Part shown: positions 8,525 to 16,915 of the stretch, one piece after another
Position numbering within the stretch: position 1 is the stretch's first letter
Layout: every line of letters begins with the position of its first letter
Origin: Alphaproteobacteria bacterium
Lineage (GTDB): Bacteria > Pseudomonadota > Alphaproteobacteria > Rhodobacterales > Rhodobacteraceae
Direction of reading: 5' to 3'
Assembly: GCA_030427405.1 (NCBI GenBank)
Contig: JAUHXK010000002.1
Coordinates: forward strand, 124,001 to 188,000
DNA: 64,000 bases
The notes under the pieces: model-generated
Databases searched by the model: none
Told to the model about the DNA's origin: nothing
The model's input: only the letters and a program-made list of their open reading frames with translations
Program-made: the position numbers and the translations under genes

Positions 8525-10096
8525 ATGAACGTTCACTCCAGTCCGAAAGGTTCAGGCTACGGGATATCGGTTGAAAAACTGGATGGCCCGGTCGCCATTT
8601 ACCGTGACGATGTCCTCTTGGCCAAAAGTCGGCGCGCAAAGGTCATGTACGAAACACGCCTGCCCCCGTCGATTTACATCCCGCGCGAAGATGTCTGCAT
8701 TGAACTAGGGCCCGAAACCGAGTTGCAGACGTTTTGCCCGTTCAAGGGCACCGCGACCTATCACGACGTGAACCTGCCCGGCACCAGACTGACGAATTCA
8801 GTCTGGGCCTATGAACAGGCCCTGCCCGAAAGCAAGGACATCCAGGGCCATATCGGCTTTATGCCCAATGCCTATACCCGGATTGACCTGGGCGAAAACC
8901 GGCTGCGCCAACCCGATGACGGCAATATCAGCGGCCCGCTGATCGACTGGCTGATGCGCGGCGCGTCTGGTCTGCCGACGCCCGAGGCCTTTACCGCGGC
9001 ACTGGCCGAAAAGATGCTGGATCATGGCATCGCCATTCAACGGCTCAGCATCCTTGTCTGGTCGCTTCACCCCCTGATCGCGGGCAAACACTATATCTGG
9101 GAAAAGGGAAAGGCCGAGATCTCGACCCATGCCCCAACCTATGAAATTCATGATCACCCGGCCTTTATCAACAGCCCCCTGCGGCATGTTTCAAACGGGC
9201 TTGGCGGGGTGCGTCAGCGGCTGAATGAACAAACCCCGCAAGACGGTTTTCCGATCCTTCAGGACCTGCGCGCCAAGGGGGCTACGGATTACGTGGCCAT
9301 GCCGTTGCCGTTTTCCGACGGGCGCACCAACGTCCTGACCCTGACGTGCGACCACCCTGATGGGTTCACGACCGAAAACCTCGGGCTGGTTTTCGAATGT
9401 TCCTCGGTCATCGCGCGGTTCTACGAAGTGTTCATGCAACGGGAAAACGCCCAGGCCCTTTTGGAAACCTATGTCGGCAAACGAACCGGTGCGCGGGTAC
9501 TGGGTGGCGACATTCGGCGCGGCGATGGCGACGATATTGATGCGGCGATCATGTTTTGCGACCTGAGAAACTCGACCATCCTCGAAGAACAGTTGGGCCG
9601 CAGCGATTATATCACCCTGCTGAACGCGTTTTTCGAAACTGTCTCTGGAATAGTCCATGAAAATGGCGGCGAAGTTTTGAAGTTCATCGGCGATGCTGTT
9701 CTGGCCGTATTCCCGGCCGGCCAGGATGCGCAAAAGGCCAGGTCGAACGCACAGCGCACAGCAATCGAAATCGTCAAGAAACTGGCCGAGTTGCGAACAA
9801 CCGAAGCGGACCACCATTGCGATTGCTCCATCGGCGTCGCCTTTGGCCGTGTGACCTATGGCAATGTCGGGTCGCGCGAACGGCTGGATTTCACGGTGAT
9901 CGGACAGGCCGCAAATATCGCGGCCCGGCTTGGTGAATTCGGAAAAGCCGCCAATCACCGGATCGTGGTTTCCGAAGATATCGAACCGGCCTGCAGCCAG
10001 GCCGTTCCACTTGGGGATATCAAGCTGCACAATGTCTCGCGACCGGTTCGGTCCTTTGCCTTGCGGACAGAGGCGGACGCCATCCTGGACGCCTGA
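8525..10096 (+). CDS. DUF427 domain fused to a class III adenylate cyclase domain
   Basis: 523 residues from the ATG at 8525, preceded by GGGGAGG; a TTG two codons earlier is less likely. Residues about 20-120 match the DUF427 pattern: CPFKGTATYHDV, NSVWAYEQALPE, IQGHIGF. A middle region (150-310) has a GAF-like look but is not firmly assigned. The class III catalytic domain (about 335-510) has metal aspartates D346 (FCDLRNS) and D390 (FIGDAVL), K387, and N464/R468 in QAANIAARL. Gln461 replaces the usual substrate Asp, as in some adenylate cyclases. No membrane helix is seen, so it should be cytoplasmic. Product and signal are not proven. Confidence 0.8.
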   Translation: MNVHSSPKGSGYGISVEKLDGPVAIYRDDVLLAKSRRAKVMYETRLPPSIYIPREDVCIELGPETELQTFCPFKGTATYHDVNLPGTRLTNSVWAYEQALPESKDIQGHIGFMPNAYTRIDLGENRLRQPDDGNISGPLIDWLMRGASGLPTPEAFTAALAEKMLDHGIAIQRLSILVWSLHPLIAGKHYIWEKGKAEISTHAPTYEIHDHPAFINSPLRHVSNGLGGVRQRLNEQTPQDGFPILQDLRAKGATDYVAMPLPFSDGRTNVLTLTCDHPDGFTTENLGLVFECSSVIARFYEVFMQRENAQALLETYVGKRTGARVLGGDIRRGDGDDIDAAIMFCDLRNSTILEEQLGRSDYITLLNAFFETVSGIVHENGGEVLKFIGDAVLAVFPAGQDAQKARSNAQRTAIEIVKKLAELRTTEADHHCDCSIGVAFGRVTYGNVGSRERLDFTVIGQAANIAARLGEFGKAANHRIVVSEDIEPACSQAVPLGDIKLHNVSRPVRSFALRTEADAILDA

Positions 10097-10257
10097 CACG
10101 GCATTTTGGTTTCCGGCTGCCTGTCAGCACAGGCGCGCCCGCAGCACCGGCACGTGATGGCCACGACGCGCCTGAAACTGCTACCGCAGCTCAACGTGGG
10201 TCAATTCGCTTGCCGAGGCCCCGACATGCGACGCAAACCCGACGGGGCAAGTCTGGT

Positions 10258-11055
10258 TCAAGTGCCTGCACCTAGCAAAATCAGCGCGGTCTGGGCAGGT
10301 GAGATCGAGTTTTGAATCTCTGCAATCTGGCTGCGGGCGAGATACGTGTCGGTAATCTGGTCCAAAACCTCGGGGTCGGAAAACTGAGCGAGGTCCGAAG
10401 ACCCGGTAACCCTGGACAGCTTTTCCTTGAATATTTCCAATTGCTTGTCGATATCCAGCTGGGCAAAATCCGATGGCAGACCCAAAGCCGTTTCCATCAT
10501 GGAACGCAACGCCGTAAGCCCCATCAGATCATACCATTTCGTGTCCTCGGTGCTGTCCTCGGCCGCAAGGTCGGCCAACGTGTGCTGAGCATAAAGCGCG
10601 ATACGCAGCGTTTCGTCCGTTTCCCCGACCGAAATCTCAAACCGGGCCGCGATATTGTCCTTGGCTACTTTCTCCATCTCAGCGGCATTGCCTGTTTTCA
10701 GCACATCCCCGGGGCCAAAGCCGAACGCCTGTGAAAAGGCACTGTAGCGGCTGTCGGACAACTTGTTGGCCAGCGCGTCATCCGCCTGCGTGCCATCGGA
10801 CAGCACTTTTTGAACGAAGTACCGATTGTCCAGATCATCCTGCAAGCCAAAGGCACCAAGAGCCACCTGCAAAAGCCTGCGATCGCTCACAAGGTCTTCG
10901 GCCGTGCGCACGGACGAGATGTTTTCCAGGAAATACTCGGTGTCTCTTTCGTTCACACTCGAGGCCGAAAATGTCTGCAATTGTGCATCGTAGGTGCGCT
11001 GCAGGAATCGCCACCCCACAAGCCCGCCTGAGGGAACGACCGCCTGAAACGTCAT
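10258..11055 (-). CDS. DUF1217 family flagellar-cluster protein
   Basis: 265 residues from the ATG at 11055. That start overlaps the flbT stop as ATGA; a longer frame to 11115 would lie inside flbT. The protein is mainly helical and acidic. The segment with NERDTEYFLENI and SVRTAEDLVSDRRLL, and repeats of similar spacing, fit DUF1217, a family found in alphaproteobacterial flagellar operons. Its role is not well established; an association with the flagellum is inferred from position as the last gene of the fliC-flaF-flbT set. Confidence 0.75.
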   Translation of the reverse strand: MTFQAVVPSGGLVGWRFLQRTYDAQLQTFSASSVNERDTEYFLENISSVRTAEDLVSDRRLLQVALGAFGLQDDLDNRYFVQKVLSDGTQADDALANKLSDSRYSAFSQAFGFGPGDVLKTGNAAEMEKVAKDNIAARFEISVGETDETLRIALYAQHTLADLAAEDSTEDTKWYDLMGLTALRSMMETALGLPSDFAQLDIDKQLEIFKEKLSRVTGSSDLAQFSDPEVLDQITDTYLARSQIAEIQNSISPAQTALILLGAGT

Positions 11056-11456
11056 TGCCGATACGCCATCAGCCGCTCTTCTCGCGGAAGGAGCGAGCGC
11101 AGAGATTTGAGGCATTTATAATATTGCTCGGTCACCAGGGCCTCGGTCGCTTCGGTCAGAACGCGCCTGCTGTCGGCATCGGTGAACACCTGGCTCAACT
11201 CCTCGACCCTGCGCAGCAATTGTTGGCGTGCCTCGCCGGGTTCCATATCGCCGGACAAAACCAGTTGCGCGGCATAGCACACGCGGCGCACCGGAGTATT
11301 TGCCTGCTCCGGATGAATGGCGTCGCGCAACCGCAAGACATTGGCCTGGGGCGTCATGATCGAAAACCGGCTTCTGCGATCACCGTTTTCGATCACCACC
11401 CCGTTGATCAGGACCCGTTCCTTGGGGGCAAGCTTCAATACCAGTCCCCCCATCAT
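11052..11456 (-). CDS. flbT: Flagellar biosynthesis repressor FlbT
   Basis: 134 residues. The N-terminal LVLKLAPKERVLINGVVIENGDRR block is typical of FlbT. In Caulobacter FlbT binds the flagellin mRNA leader and limits its translation until the hook is complete (family knowledge). ATGA overlaps join it to flaF upstream and to the DUF1217 gene downstream. The probable target is the leader of the flagellin gene just upstream at 13145-13352. Confidence 0.92.
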   Translation of the reverse strand: MMGGLVLKLAPKERVLINGVVIENGDRRSRFSIMTPQANVLRLRDAIHPEQANTPVRRVCYAAQLVLSGDMEPGEARQQLLRRVEELSQVFTDADSRRVLTEATEALVTEQYYKCLKSLRSLLPREERLMAYRQ

Positions 11457-11827
11457 GCGGCCCCTTTCTGTCGCAAACCGCGCAAAACAGCCATGTTTAT
11501 CTCAAGAAGCGGCTCGACCTCGGCGGTGCGACCCAGAACTTTACTGCTGTGCTGTTCGGTGAACTGGGCCAGAAAGAGGATCTTGGCGCGCAATTCCTCG
11601 GGCAGGCCGTTATGGGCGTTCGACACCCCCTTTGCCAAAACGCTCCACAATTGCCGATTTGCATGCAGGGCCTGGACAAAGGCTGAAAAGTCGCCTTTTT
11701 TGTCTGCGGCAGCGGCTTTCAATCGCTGCGTAATCCGCGAAATCGCCTCGTACTCTGTATCCCGTGGTGTGCGCGTCGGCGCAGCTGGCTGCGCATAGGC
11801 GCGCCGGGCAAGCGTTTGTGGTGTCAC
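11453..11827 (-). CDS. flaF: Flagellar biosynthesis regulator FlaF
   Basis: 124 residues with the FlaF pattern AQPAAPTRTPRDTEYEAISRITQRL near the N-terminus and FVQALHANRQLWSVLA in the middle. FlaF promotes flagellin production or secretion, acting opposite to FlbT in Caulobacter. Its stop overlaps the flbT start as ATGA. It lies 75 bases downstream of flagellin, beyond a strong hairpin. Confidence 0.92.
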   Translation of the reverse strand: MTPQTLARRAYAQPAAPTRTPRDTEYEAISRITQRLKAAAADKKGDFSAFVQALHANRQLWSVLAKGVSNAHNGLPEELRAKILFLAQFTEQHSSKVLGRTAEVEPLLEINMAVLRGLRQKGAA

Positions 11828-11862
11828 CGGAAATCCTTCCTTTAGGCCGTCTTGGGCGTCAT

Positions 11863-11891
11863 GGCCGGGGCATCACGCGGATGCCCCGGCC
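11863..11891. repeat. Strong hairpin between flagellin and flaF
   Basis: Perfect 11-bp inverted repeat GGCCGGGGCAT / ATGCCCCGGCC with a 7-base loop. On the minus strand it lies between the flagellin stop and the flaF start, with no T tract after it, so a full terminator is doubtful. It may mark partial termination or protect the 3' end of flagellin mRNA. Confidence 0.7.
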
Positions 11892-11902
11892 GGGCTTTTC
11901 AA

Positions 11903-13144
11903 TTAGCCAAACAGCGACAGGATCGACTGCGGCGACTGGTTGGCAATCGACAGCGATTGTGTCGCCAGCTGCTGCTGAACCTGCAAGGCCTGCAGCTTGG
12001 CCGACGTCTCTTCCATGTCGGCATCAACCAGCGAACCGATACCCGAAGTGAACGAGTCGGCAAGGTTCGAGATAAACTCCTGCTGCGTCTCGATACGACC
12101 CTGGGCAGAACCGAACGACGCCGAAGCATCAATCGCGGTGTCGATCAGCGCCTCAATGGTTCCCAACGCCGCTGCGGCACCGGAATCTGTCGAGACATCG
12201 ATCGAAGACAATGCCCCAAGCCCACCCGCGCCGGCATTGGTGAATTGGGCGGCAACCGTTACGTCACGATCCGCGTCAACACCACCAGCGCCGGTGACAA
12301 ACGCCAATGTTCCGGGGTTGGCCGAGTCGTAGTCGATTTCAACACCGGTGATCCCCAGGGCGTCGATCTGATTTTTCAGGCCAACGGCAACCAACGCGTC
12401 GGTATAGGCCGAATCGTATGTGCCCGACGGATCAATATCGCCGGCCTGGACGGTGTAGGATGCAACCTTGTCGCCGATAGTGATCGAAACCTTGTCGCCT
12501 GCGGCAAAGTTATCGGTCGAGCTGTCGATCACGAGGTCGCCGGACCCGCCGGACTTGTCCATGGTGAAGCCCGCAGCATCGTTGTCGGTGGTCGCGTTGT
12601 CAGAACCGGCCAACACACCCTTGCTGGCATAGCCACCGGTCGAAAGGTCCTGACCGGTCACGGAAATCGAAGATGCCGTGACGTTGCCCGCACTGTCGCG
12701 GTCAAGCGATGCCAGGATGGATGCGGTGCCCGAGGTGCCATTGACCAGGTTCAGCCCGTTGAACTGCGCCGCACCAACAACCGAAGCGATCTGATCACGC
12801 AACGCGGTCACGTCGTCATTGATCTTGCTTCTGTCGACATTGTCCTCTTGCGCGGCAACGATCTTGCTTTTCATTTCAGTCAGCAGGTCGGTGACCGTTT
12901 CGGATGCGTTCCGTGCAACCGCCACAGTGGATTCGCCCAGCGCGAGACTGTCCTTGATCGCATTGAAACCGTTCACGTCGGATTCCATGACTTTCGAAAT
13001 CGCCCAAACGGCCGAGTTGTCCTTGGCCGTGGCAACATCCTTGCCGGTTGAAATCGCGTTTTGAGTTGCGGCCAGGTTCTTGTTGACCGACTTCAGGGTT
13101 TGCAGCGCAACCATTGCGCCATTGTTCGTCAGAATGCTGGACAT
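11903..13144 (-). CDS. fliC: Flagellin
   Basis: 413 residues. The conserved N-terminal D0/D1 part (MSSILTNNGAMVALQTLKSVN..., to about residue 140) and the C-terminal D1/D0 part (SSFGSAQGRIETQQEFISNL to the end) flank a variable central region of about 190 residues rich in Gly, Asp and Thr. No signal peptide is present, as expected for export through the flagellar type III system. It heads a minus-strand run fliC, flaF, flbT, DUF1217. AAAGGA lies eight bases before the ATG. A long leader with hairpins lies upstream. Confidence 0.95.
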   Translation of the reverse strand: MSSILTNNGAMVALQTLKSVNKNLAATQNAISTGKDVATAKDNSAVWAISKVMESDVNGFNAIKDSLALGESTVAVARNASETVTDLLTEMKSKIVAAQEDNVDRSKINDDVTALRDQIASVVGAAQFNGLNLVNGTSGTASILASLDRDSAGNVTASSISVTGQDLSTGGYASKGVLAGSDNATTDNDAAGFTMDKSGGSGDLVIDSSTDNFAAGDKVSITIGDKVASYTVQAGDIDPSGTYDSAYTDALVAVGLKNQIDALGITGVEIDYDSANPGTLAFVTGAGGVDADRDVTVAAQFTNAGAGGLGALSSIDVSTDSGAAAALGTIEALIDTAIDASASFGSAQGRIETQQEFISNLADSFTSGIGSLVDADMEETSAKLQALQVQQQLATQSLSIANQSPQSILSLFG

Positions 13145-13352
13145 GCTTTGTCATCCTTTACTGTTCAAGCGTTTCGACGCTCATTTGACCCCGCCGCGCG
13201 GGCGGGCATTCTGTCGTTCTGACCTGTGCGATATACCGGACGGTGATCGCGCCACCCGCTTTTTAGGTGCCCGGTCAGTATTGAGCGCTATCCCCTAACG
13301 GAATGCTAAAGGCCAAAGGCCGAAACCGTCGGATTTGAATCAAACCCGGCAC
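13145..13352 (-). promoter_or_regulatory. Flagellin gene upstream region with leader hairpins
   Basis: 208 bases between flagellin and the FlgN-like gene. Close to the flagellin start the minus strand can form a hairpin AGCGT-CGAA-ACGCT (plus 13168-13181) and a GC-rich hairpin (about 13188-13205), both just before the ribosome binding site. A palindrome GGCCAAAGGCC lies near 13311-13321. Promoter elements could not be assigned safely; a convincing sigma-28 box with correct spacing was not found. Confidence 0.45.
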
Positions 13353-13712
13353 CTAGGCCCGCTTTTCCAGCTTTGAATGGCTTCGAACGGCAAACCCGCT
13401 TCGCTTTCCCGCCGAGTCATACATGCTGAATTCCTGCCTGACGCGTCGCAGTTCCGTCATGCGGGCGGCAACGGCGCGGATGCCTTCGGATGCGCTTTGC
13501 AACAGGGCCTGGTTTCGTTCCAGCTTGCGATGCACGCCGATCAGCTCGGAGCTGTCGCGCACGTGCATTTCGTTGATGGCATCAACAAGTTTTTCCTTTT
13601 CCGGGAACACCTGGTCCAACACGCCCAACTCGCCATTGACCAGAGCTGTCCGTTCGAGATCCAGCACCTCTTCCAGGGCCTTGATCAGGGTTGCATTCGC
13701 GTCGTCAGGCAT
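13353..13712 (-). CDS. FlgN-like flagellar export chaperone
   Basis: 119 residues from the ATG at 13712, with GGAG spaced eight bases upstream. The frame is open further but would cover the whole FlgJ-like gene. The protein is helical throughout, with an N-terminal LIKALEEVLDLERTALVNGELGVLDQ-type segment (in short: EEVLDLERTALVNGEL) and later coiled-coil heptads, fitting the FlgN family that escorts hook-associated proteins. It overlaps the FlgJ-like gene by eight bases. Confidence 0.72.
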   Translation of the reverse strand: MPDDANATLIKALEEVLDLERTALVNGELGVLDQVFPEKEKLVDAINEMHVRDSSELIGVHRKLERNQALLQSASEGIRAVAARMTELRRVRQEFSMYDSAGKRSGFAVRSHSKLEKRA

Positions 13713-13977
13713 CGTGATCCTCCAACATTGCATTGAACAGAATTTCGGACAGGCCCACCCCACCCGACCGGGCAAGTTGTTGCGCCTGTTCCTGAACCAG
13801 AAATGACGCAAACTGCTCCTCTCCGGCGCCGCCGCCAAAACCGTGCTGCGCCTTGCCCAACCCTGCAGATTTGAGCATCTGAGCAAGAAAGGTGGCCTCA
13901 AGCTCGACCGCGGCGGCCCGAAGCCTGGCCCGAGGCGCAATTGGATGCGTTGTTTGGGTAGTTGCCGATATTTCCAT
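13705..13977 (-). CDS. FlgJ N-terminal-like rod-binding protein
   Basis: 90 residues from the ATG at 13977. AAAVELEATFLAQMLKSAGLGK and EEQFASFLVQEQAQQLARSGG-like segments follow the rod-binding domain of FlgJ (LEATFLAQMLKSAG is the core). The muramidase half found in enteric FlgJ is absent, as is usual in Alphaproteobacteria. It probably helps cap or assemble the flagellar rod in the periplasm. It is divergent from fliK with a 110-base gap. Confidence 0.75.
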   Translation of the reverse strand: MEISATTQTTHPIAPRARLRAAAVELEATFLAQMLKSAGLGKAQHGFGGGAGEEQFASFLVQEQAQQLARSGGVGLSEILFNAMLEDHDA

Positions 13978-14087
13978 TTCTGCCTCTGAAAATTGTTTCG
14001 AACTTTCACGATCAAAAAGGAAAGCAGTTAAAATAAACGTAACCTCAAGCGGCAATTCTGGCCCCGTCCCAACGGAGCCGGAGCAAA

Positions 14088-15314
14088 ATGCCCATCCCGA
14101 CAATATTGACCACGACCCCAGCAACACCCACCGCCCGCCTGCCCGCAAGCGAAGCTGAGGGGGAGGCGGCCGGTCGTGGGGCGGAATTTCGCGATTTCCT
14201 GATCGACGAAGACACTGTCCCGCCACTTGCGGCGGATCCTGAGGCCGTTTCTGACGAAAGTACCGACGGAGAGGGCGATCCGGATATCCCGCAGCACTCG
14301 TTCAATCCCGAGCAAACGGTCGAGCCCCCTGCGCTTACCGCCGCGCCCGATGACGCCGCATCAGCTTCTCAGCCGGAACGCAATGATCCGCCTGATGCTG
14401 AACCGCCCGCCTTCGGCATCGAACGGAATGGGCAACCGATACCACTCATCGGCGCCTTGGAAGGGACCGACAGGCCACTTGTGCCCGATCCTCTGACCAC
14501 ATCGACCTGGCCCAACGGCCGCGCGTCAGACCAGGTGCGCGCGCCGCTTGGTCTCGACACCTCAATGGCGCACCAGACCCCGGTCGCGCATCGTACCGCC
14601 GACATTGGCGTGGGTCGCGGCGATTCGGCCCAAACCGAATCTGTCCGGAACGCCGAGATTGCGGAACCGCAGAACCGCGAGCCCGACCTTGCCGCGCCAA
14701 AACCCGCGACAAGTCAGGCAGCTGCCAAGGCAGCACCCCCACAGATACCGCCGATTGCCCAGCTTCAGCTGACCGCGCAAGCGCAGCTCAGCCTGGCGGA
14801 AAAATCCACGGATCAAGCCGAAACGCCCGAAATCCTTCCGGCCGGTGACACTCAGACCGCTCAACCGTTTCGGGAAGCCGGGCCCGCAAACGGCCCCAAC
14901 ACGGTGGTGAACCGTGCTGAAACGGCACGCGCCATCGCGGGACAAATGGCGGCGGTTGTGTCGGCGCGACCCGGCGGCGGGGCGATTGATATCGCGCTCA
15001 ACCCCGAAGAGCTTGGGCGCCTGACGATCACCGTCAACGGGCGCGATGACGGCATGCATCTCAGCATCACCGCCGAACGCCCCGAGACGCTGGATCTGAT
15101 GCGCCGGCACATTTCCATCCTGTCGGACGAGTTTCGCGACATAGGGTTCGGCAACCTGTCGTTTGACCTTGATCTTTCACAGGAAAGCCCCGGCGATGAT
15201 GCACCTTCGGGCACCGAGGTTTTCGTTGACACGACCGAGGGAACAGCGCCCACCGAAGACGCGCCCGCTGCGGTACGTTCCGCCTCGGACCGGGGCCTCG
15301 ACATAAGGATATAA
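14088..15314 (+). CDS. fliK: FliK-like flagellar hook-length control protein
   Basis: 408 residues. About 270 N-terminal residues are low complexity, rich in Pro, Ala, Glu and Asp, with no fold visible, as expected of the ruler part of FliK. The C-terminal domain (about 285-365) has IDIALNPEELGRLTITV and ERPETLDLMRRHISIL, matching the Flg_hook domain that switches export specificity. It is followed after two bases by flgD on the same strand. Confidence 0.87.
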   Translation: MPIPTILTTTPATPTARLPASEAEGEAAGRGAEFRDFLIDEDTVPPLAADPEAVSDESTDGEGDPDIPQHSFNPEQTVEPPALTAAPDDAASASQPERNDPPDAEPPAFGIERNGQPIPLIGALEGTDRPLVPDPLTTSTWPNGRASDQVRAPLGLDTSMAHQTPVAHRTADIGVGRGDSAQTESVRNAEIAEPQNREPDLAAPKPATSQAAAKAAPPQIPPIAQLQLTAQAQLSLAEKSTDQAETPEILPAGDTQTAQPFREAGPANGPNTVVNRAETARAIAGQMAAVVSARPGGGAIDIALNPEELGRLTITVNGRDDGMHLSITAERPETLDLMRRHISILSDEFRDIGFGNLSFDLDLSQESPGDDAPSGTEVFVDTTEGTAPTEDAPAAVRSASDRGLDIRI

Positions 15315-15316
15315 AG

Positions 15317-15979
15317 ATGATCACGGCAACCACATCCGCAACGCAGAGCACGCAATCCGCAACATCCGCGGCGTCACAGGCCTCGGTCCTGACGTCGGAT
15401 TTCGAAACCTTTCTGCTGATGCTGACCACGCAAGCGCAGAACCAGGACCCGCTGGAGCCATTGGATTCGTCGGAATACGCGTCGCAACTCGCCCAGTTTT
15501 CCATGGTCGAACAACAGGTCCAGGCCAACGATCTGCTTGGCGAGCTGGTTCTGGCCCTGGGCGGAACCAATCTGAACGCCCTGTCAAATTGGGTCGGGCA
15601 GGATGTGCGCGCGCAGTCGGCCTTTGCGTTCAGCGATTCGCCGGTCAGCCTGTATGCTCAACCAGACAGCGCGGCGGATGAGGCCGCGCTGGTTATCCGC
15701 GACGCGTCAGGAACCGAAGTTGACCGCGTTTCCGTTCCGGTCACCGGGACCCAGTTCCAATGGGCGGGCGTCGACAGCTCGGGCGCACCCCTGCCCGCGG
15801 GAACCTATTCGGCATATGTCGAAAGCTACAGCCAAGGTGACATCCTCTCGACACAGATGGCCGCCACCTATGACCATGTGGTCGAGGTCCAGGTTTCTGA
15901 CGGCGAAACGCTCTTGACCCTCAGTGGCGGTGGCATCGTTTCAGCCGAAGATGTGGTGGCCGTTCGCGCCGGTTCTTGA
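15317..15979 (+). CDS. flgD: Flagellar hook capping protein FlgD
   Basis: 220 residues. The FlgD N-terminal signature is clear: DFETFLLMLTTQAQNQDPLEP, then EYASQLAQFSMVEQQ (about residues 30-70). The rest forms the FlgD Ig/tudor-like region, with GTQFQWAGVDSSGAPLPAGTY. FlgD caps the growing hook and is needed for polymerisation of the hook protein. Its start is two bases after the fliK stop, so the pair is an operon. Confidence 0.95.
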   Translation: MITATTSATQSTQSATSAASQASVLTSDFETFLLMLTTQAQNQDPLEPLDSSEYASQLAQFSMVEQQVQANDLLGELVLALGGTNLNALSNWVGQDVRAQSAFAFSDSPVSLYAQPDSAADEAALVIRDASGTEVDRVSVPVTGTQFQWAGVDSSGAPLPAGTYSAYVESYSQGDILSTQMAATYDHVVEVQVSDGETLLTLSGGGIVSAEDVVAVRAGS

Positions 15980-16101
15980 TTTGAAGCCAAGGACGGGCCA
16001 AACCTTGCCAGTAACAGAATCGTCCGACTGCACTGGTACCAAACCTGCCCGACCTGCCGCCTCCTCCTCCTGACCTCGTTGCCCAGCTCTGTACCGAGGG
16101 G

Positions 16102-16911
16102 GTGATCTCGACCGTTGCGAAGTTCAGCCAGATGTATGGCGGTCGCACGAACCAGGTCTGGAAAGTCCTGGGTGGTGACGGGGACAAGGTCCTCAAGCTT
16201 TACCAGTCAGGGTTTCCAAATCCGCTGTTTCGCAATGAGGCCCCGCTGGAAGCTGCCTGCCTGCGCGCACTGAGCCATACTGGGTTTGTTCCGCGGCTTG
16301 CCGCGACAGGGCGTTATGGCGCGGACCGTTGGGTGATGTATGAGCACGCACCGGGCGCGCCATGGCAATCCGGCGTCGAAACGGTCGCCGCCCTGTTGCA
16401 CAAGCTTCACGGCCTGCGCCTGTCCCTTTCGGCCCCTATGGGCTGCAATGGCAGCGTCGACCTTGCCCGGCATACGGAACAGATCCTGGCCGGATGCAGC
16501 CGACAGGGGCGGCAGGCATTGGCCCCTCTGCGACCAGTTGCGCAGGTTGCACCAACGCCGGACACCTGTTTGATTCACGGCGACCCGGTGGCGGGCAATA
16601 TCTTGGTGGCCGGGTCCGGGATCACGCTGATCGACTGGCAATGTCCGGCGATTGGCGATCCCTGCGAGGATATCGCGATGTTCCTGTCGCCTGCCATGCA
16701 GCGCCTGTACCGTGGCGCGCCACTTGACCCCGGGGATGAGGCCCGTTTCCTGCAGGCTTATGCCAACCCCGCCATTGCTCAGAGATACAGGGCGCTTCGC
16801 CCCTGGTTTGCCTGGCGGATGGCGGCGTATTGCCTGTGGCGGGTCGAGACCGGAGCACCGGATTACGCTCAAGCGTATGAGCTTGAACGCGCGGCGATCA
16901 GGGACACTTGA
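16102..16911 (+). CDS. Aminoglycoside phosphotransferase/choline kinase-like protein
   Basis: 269 residues. The start is uncertain: a GTG at 16102 is the only ordinary start codon downstream of the in-frame stop near 16010, although residues coded upstream (PDLPPPPPDLVAQL) look protein-like and a CTG start is possible. The kinase catalytic loop is HGDPVAGNIL (159-168) and the metal site IDWQ (177-180). This places it in the APH/ChoK superfamily. The substrate is unknown. It is convergent with the FAD oxidase (four-base gap). Confidence 0.75.
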   Translation: MISTVAKFSQMYGGRTNQVWKVLGGDGDKVLKLYQSGFPNPLFRNEAPLEAACLRALSHTGFVPRLAATGRYGADRWVMYEHAPGAPWQSGVETVAALLHKLHGLRLSLSAPMGCNGSVDLARHTEQILAGCSRQGRQALAPLRPVAQVAPTPDTCLIHGDPVAGNILVAGSGITLIDWQCPAIGDPCEDIAMFLSPAMQRLYRGAPLDPGDEARFLQAYANPAIAQRYRALRPWFAWRMAAYCLWRVETGAPDYAQAYELERAAIRDT

Positions 16912-16915
16912 GCGT

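Noticed and set aside
10097..10257. tRNA or small gene between the DUF427-cyclase and the DUF1217 gene
   Set aside because: A stretch with TGGTTCAAGT resembles a T arm, but no cloverleaf can be formed and no open frame with a start site fits.
13145..13352. Sigma-28 promoter for flagellin
   Set aside because: A TAAA and a GCGATCA lie on the right strand but are 11 bases apart instead of about 15, so the match is not convincing.
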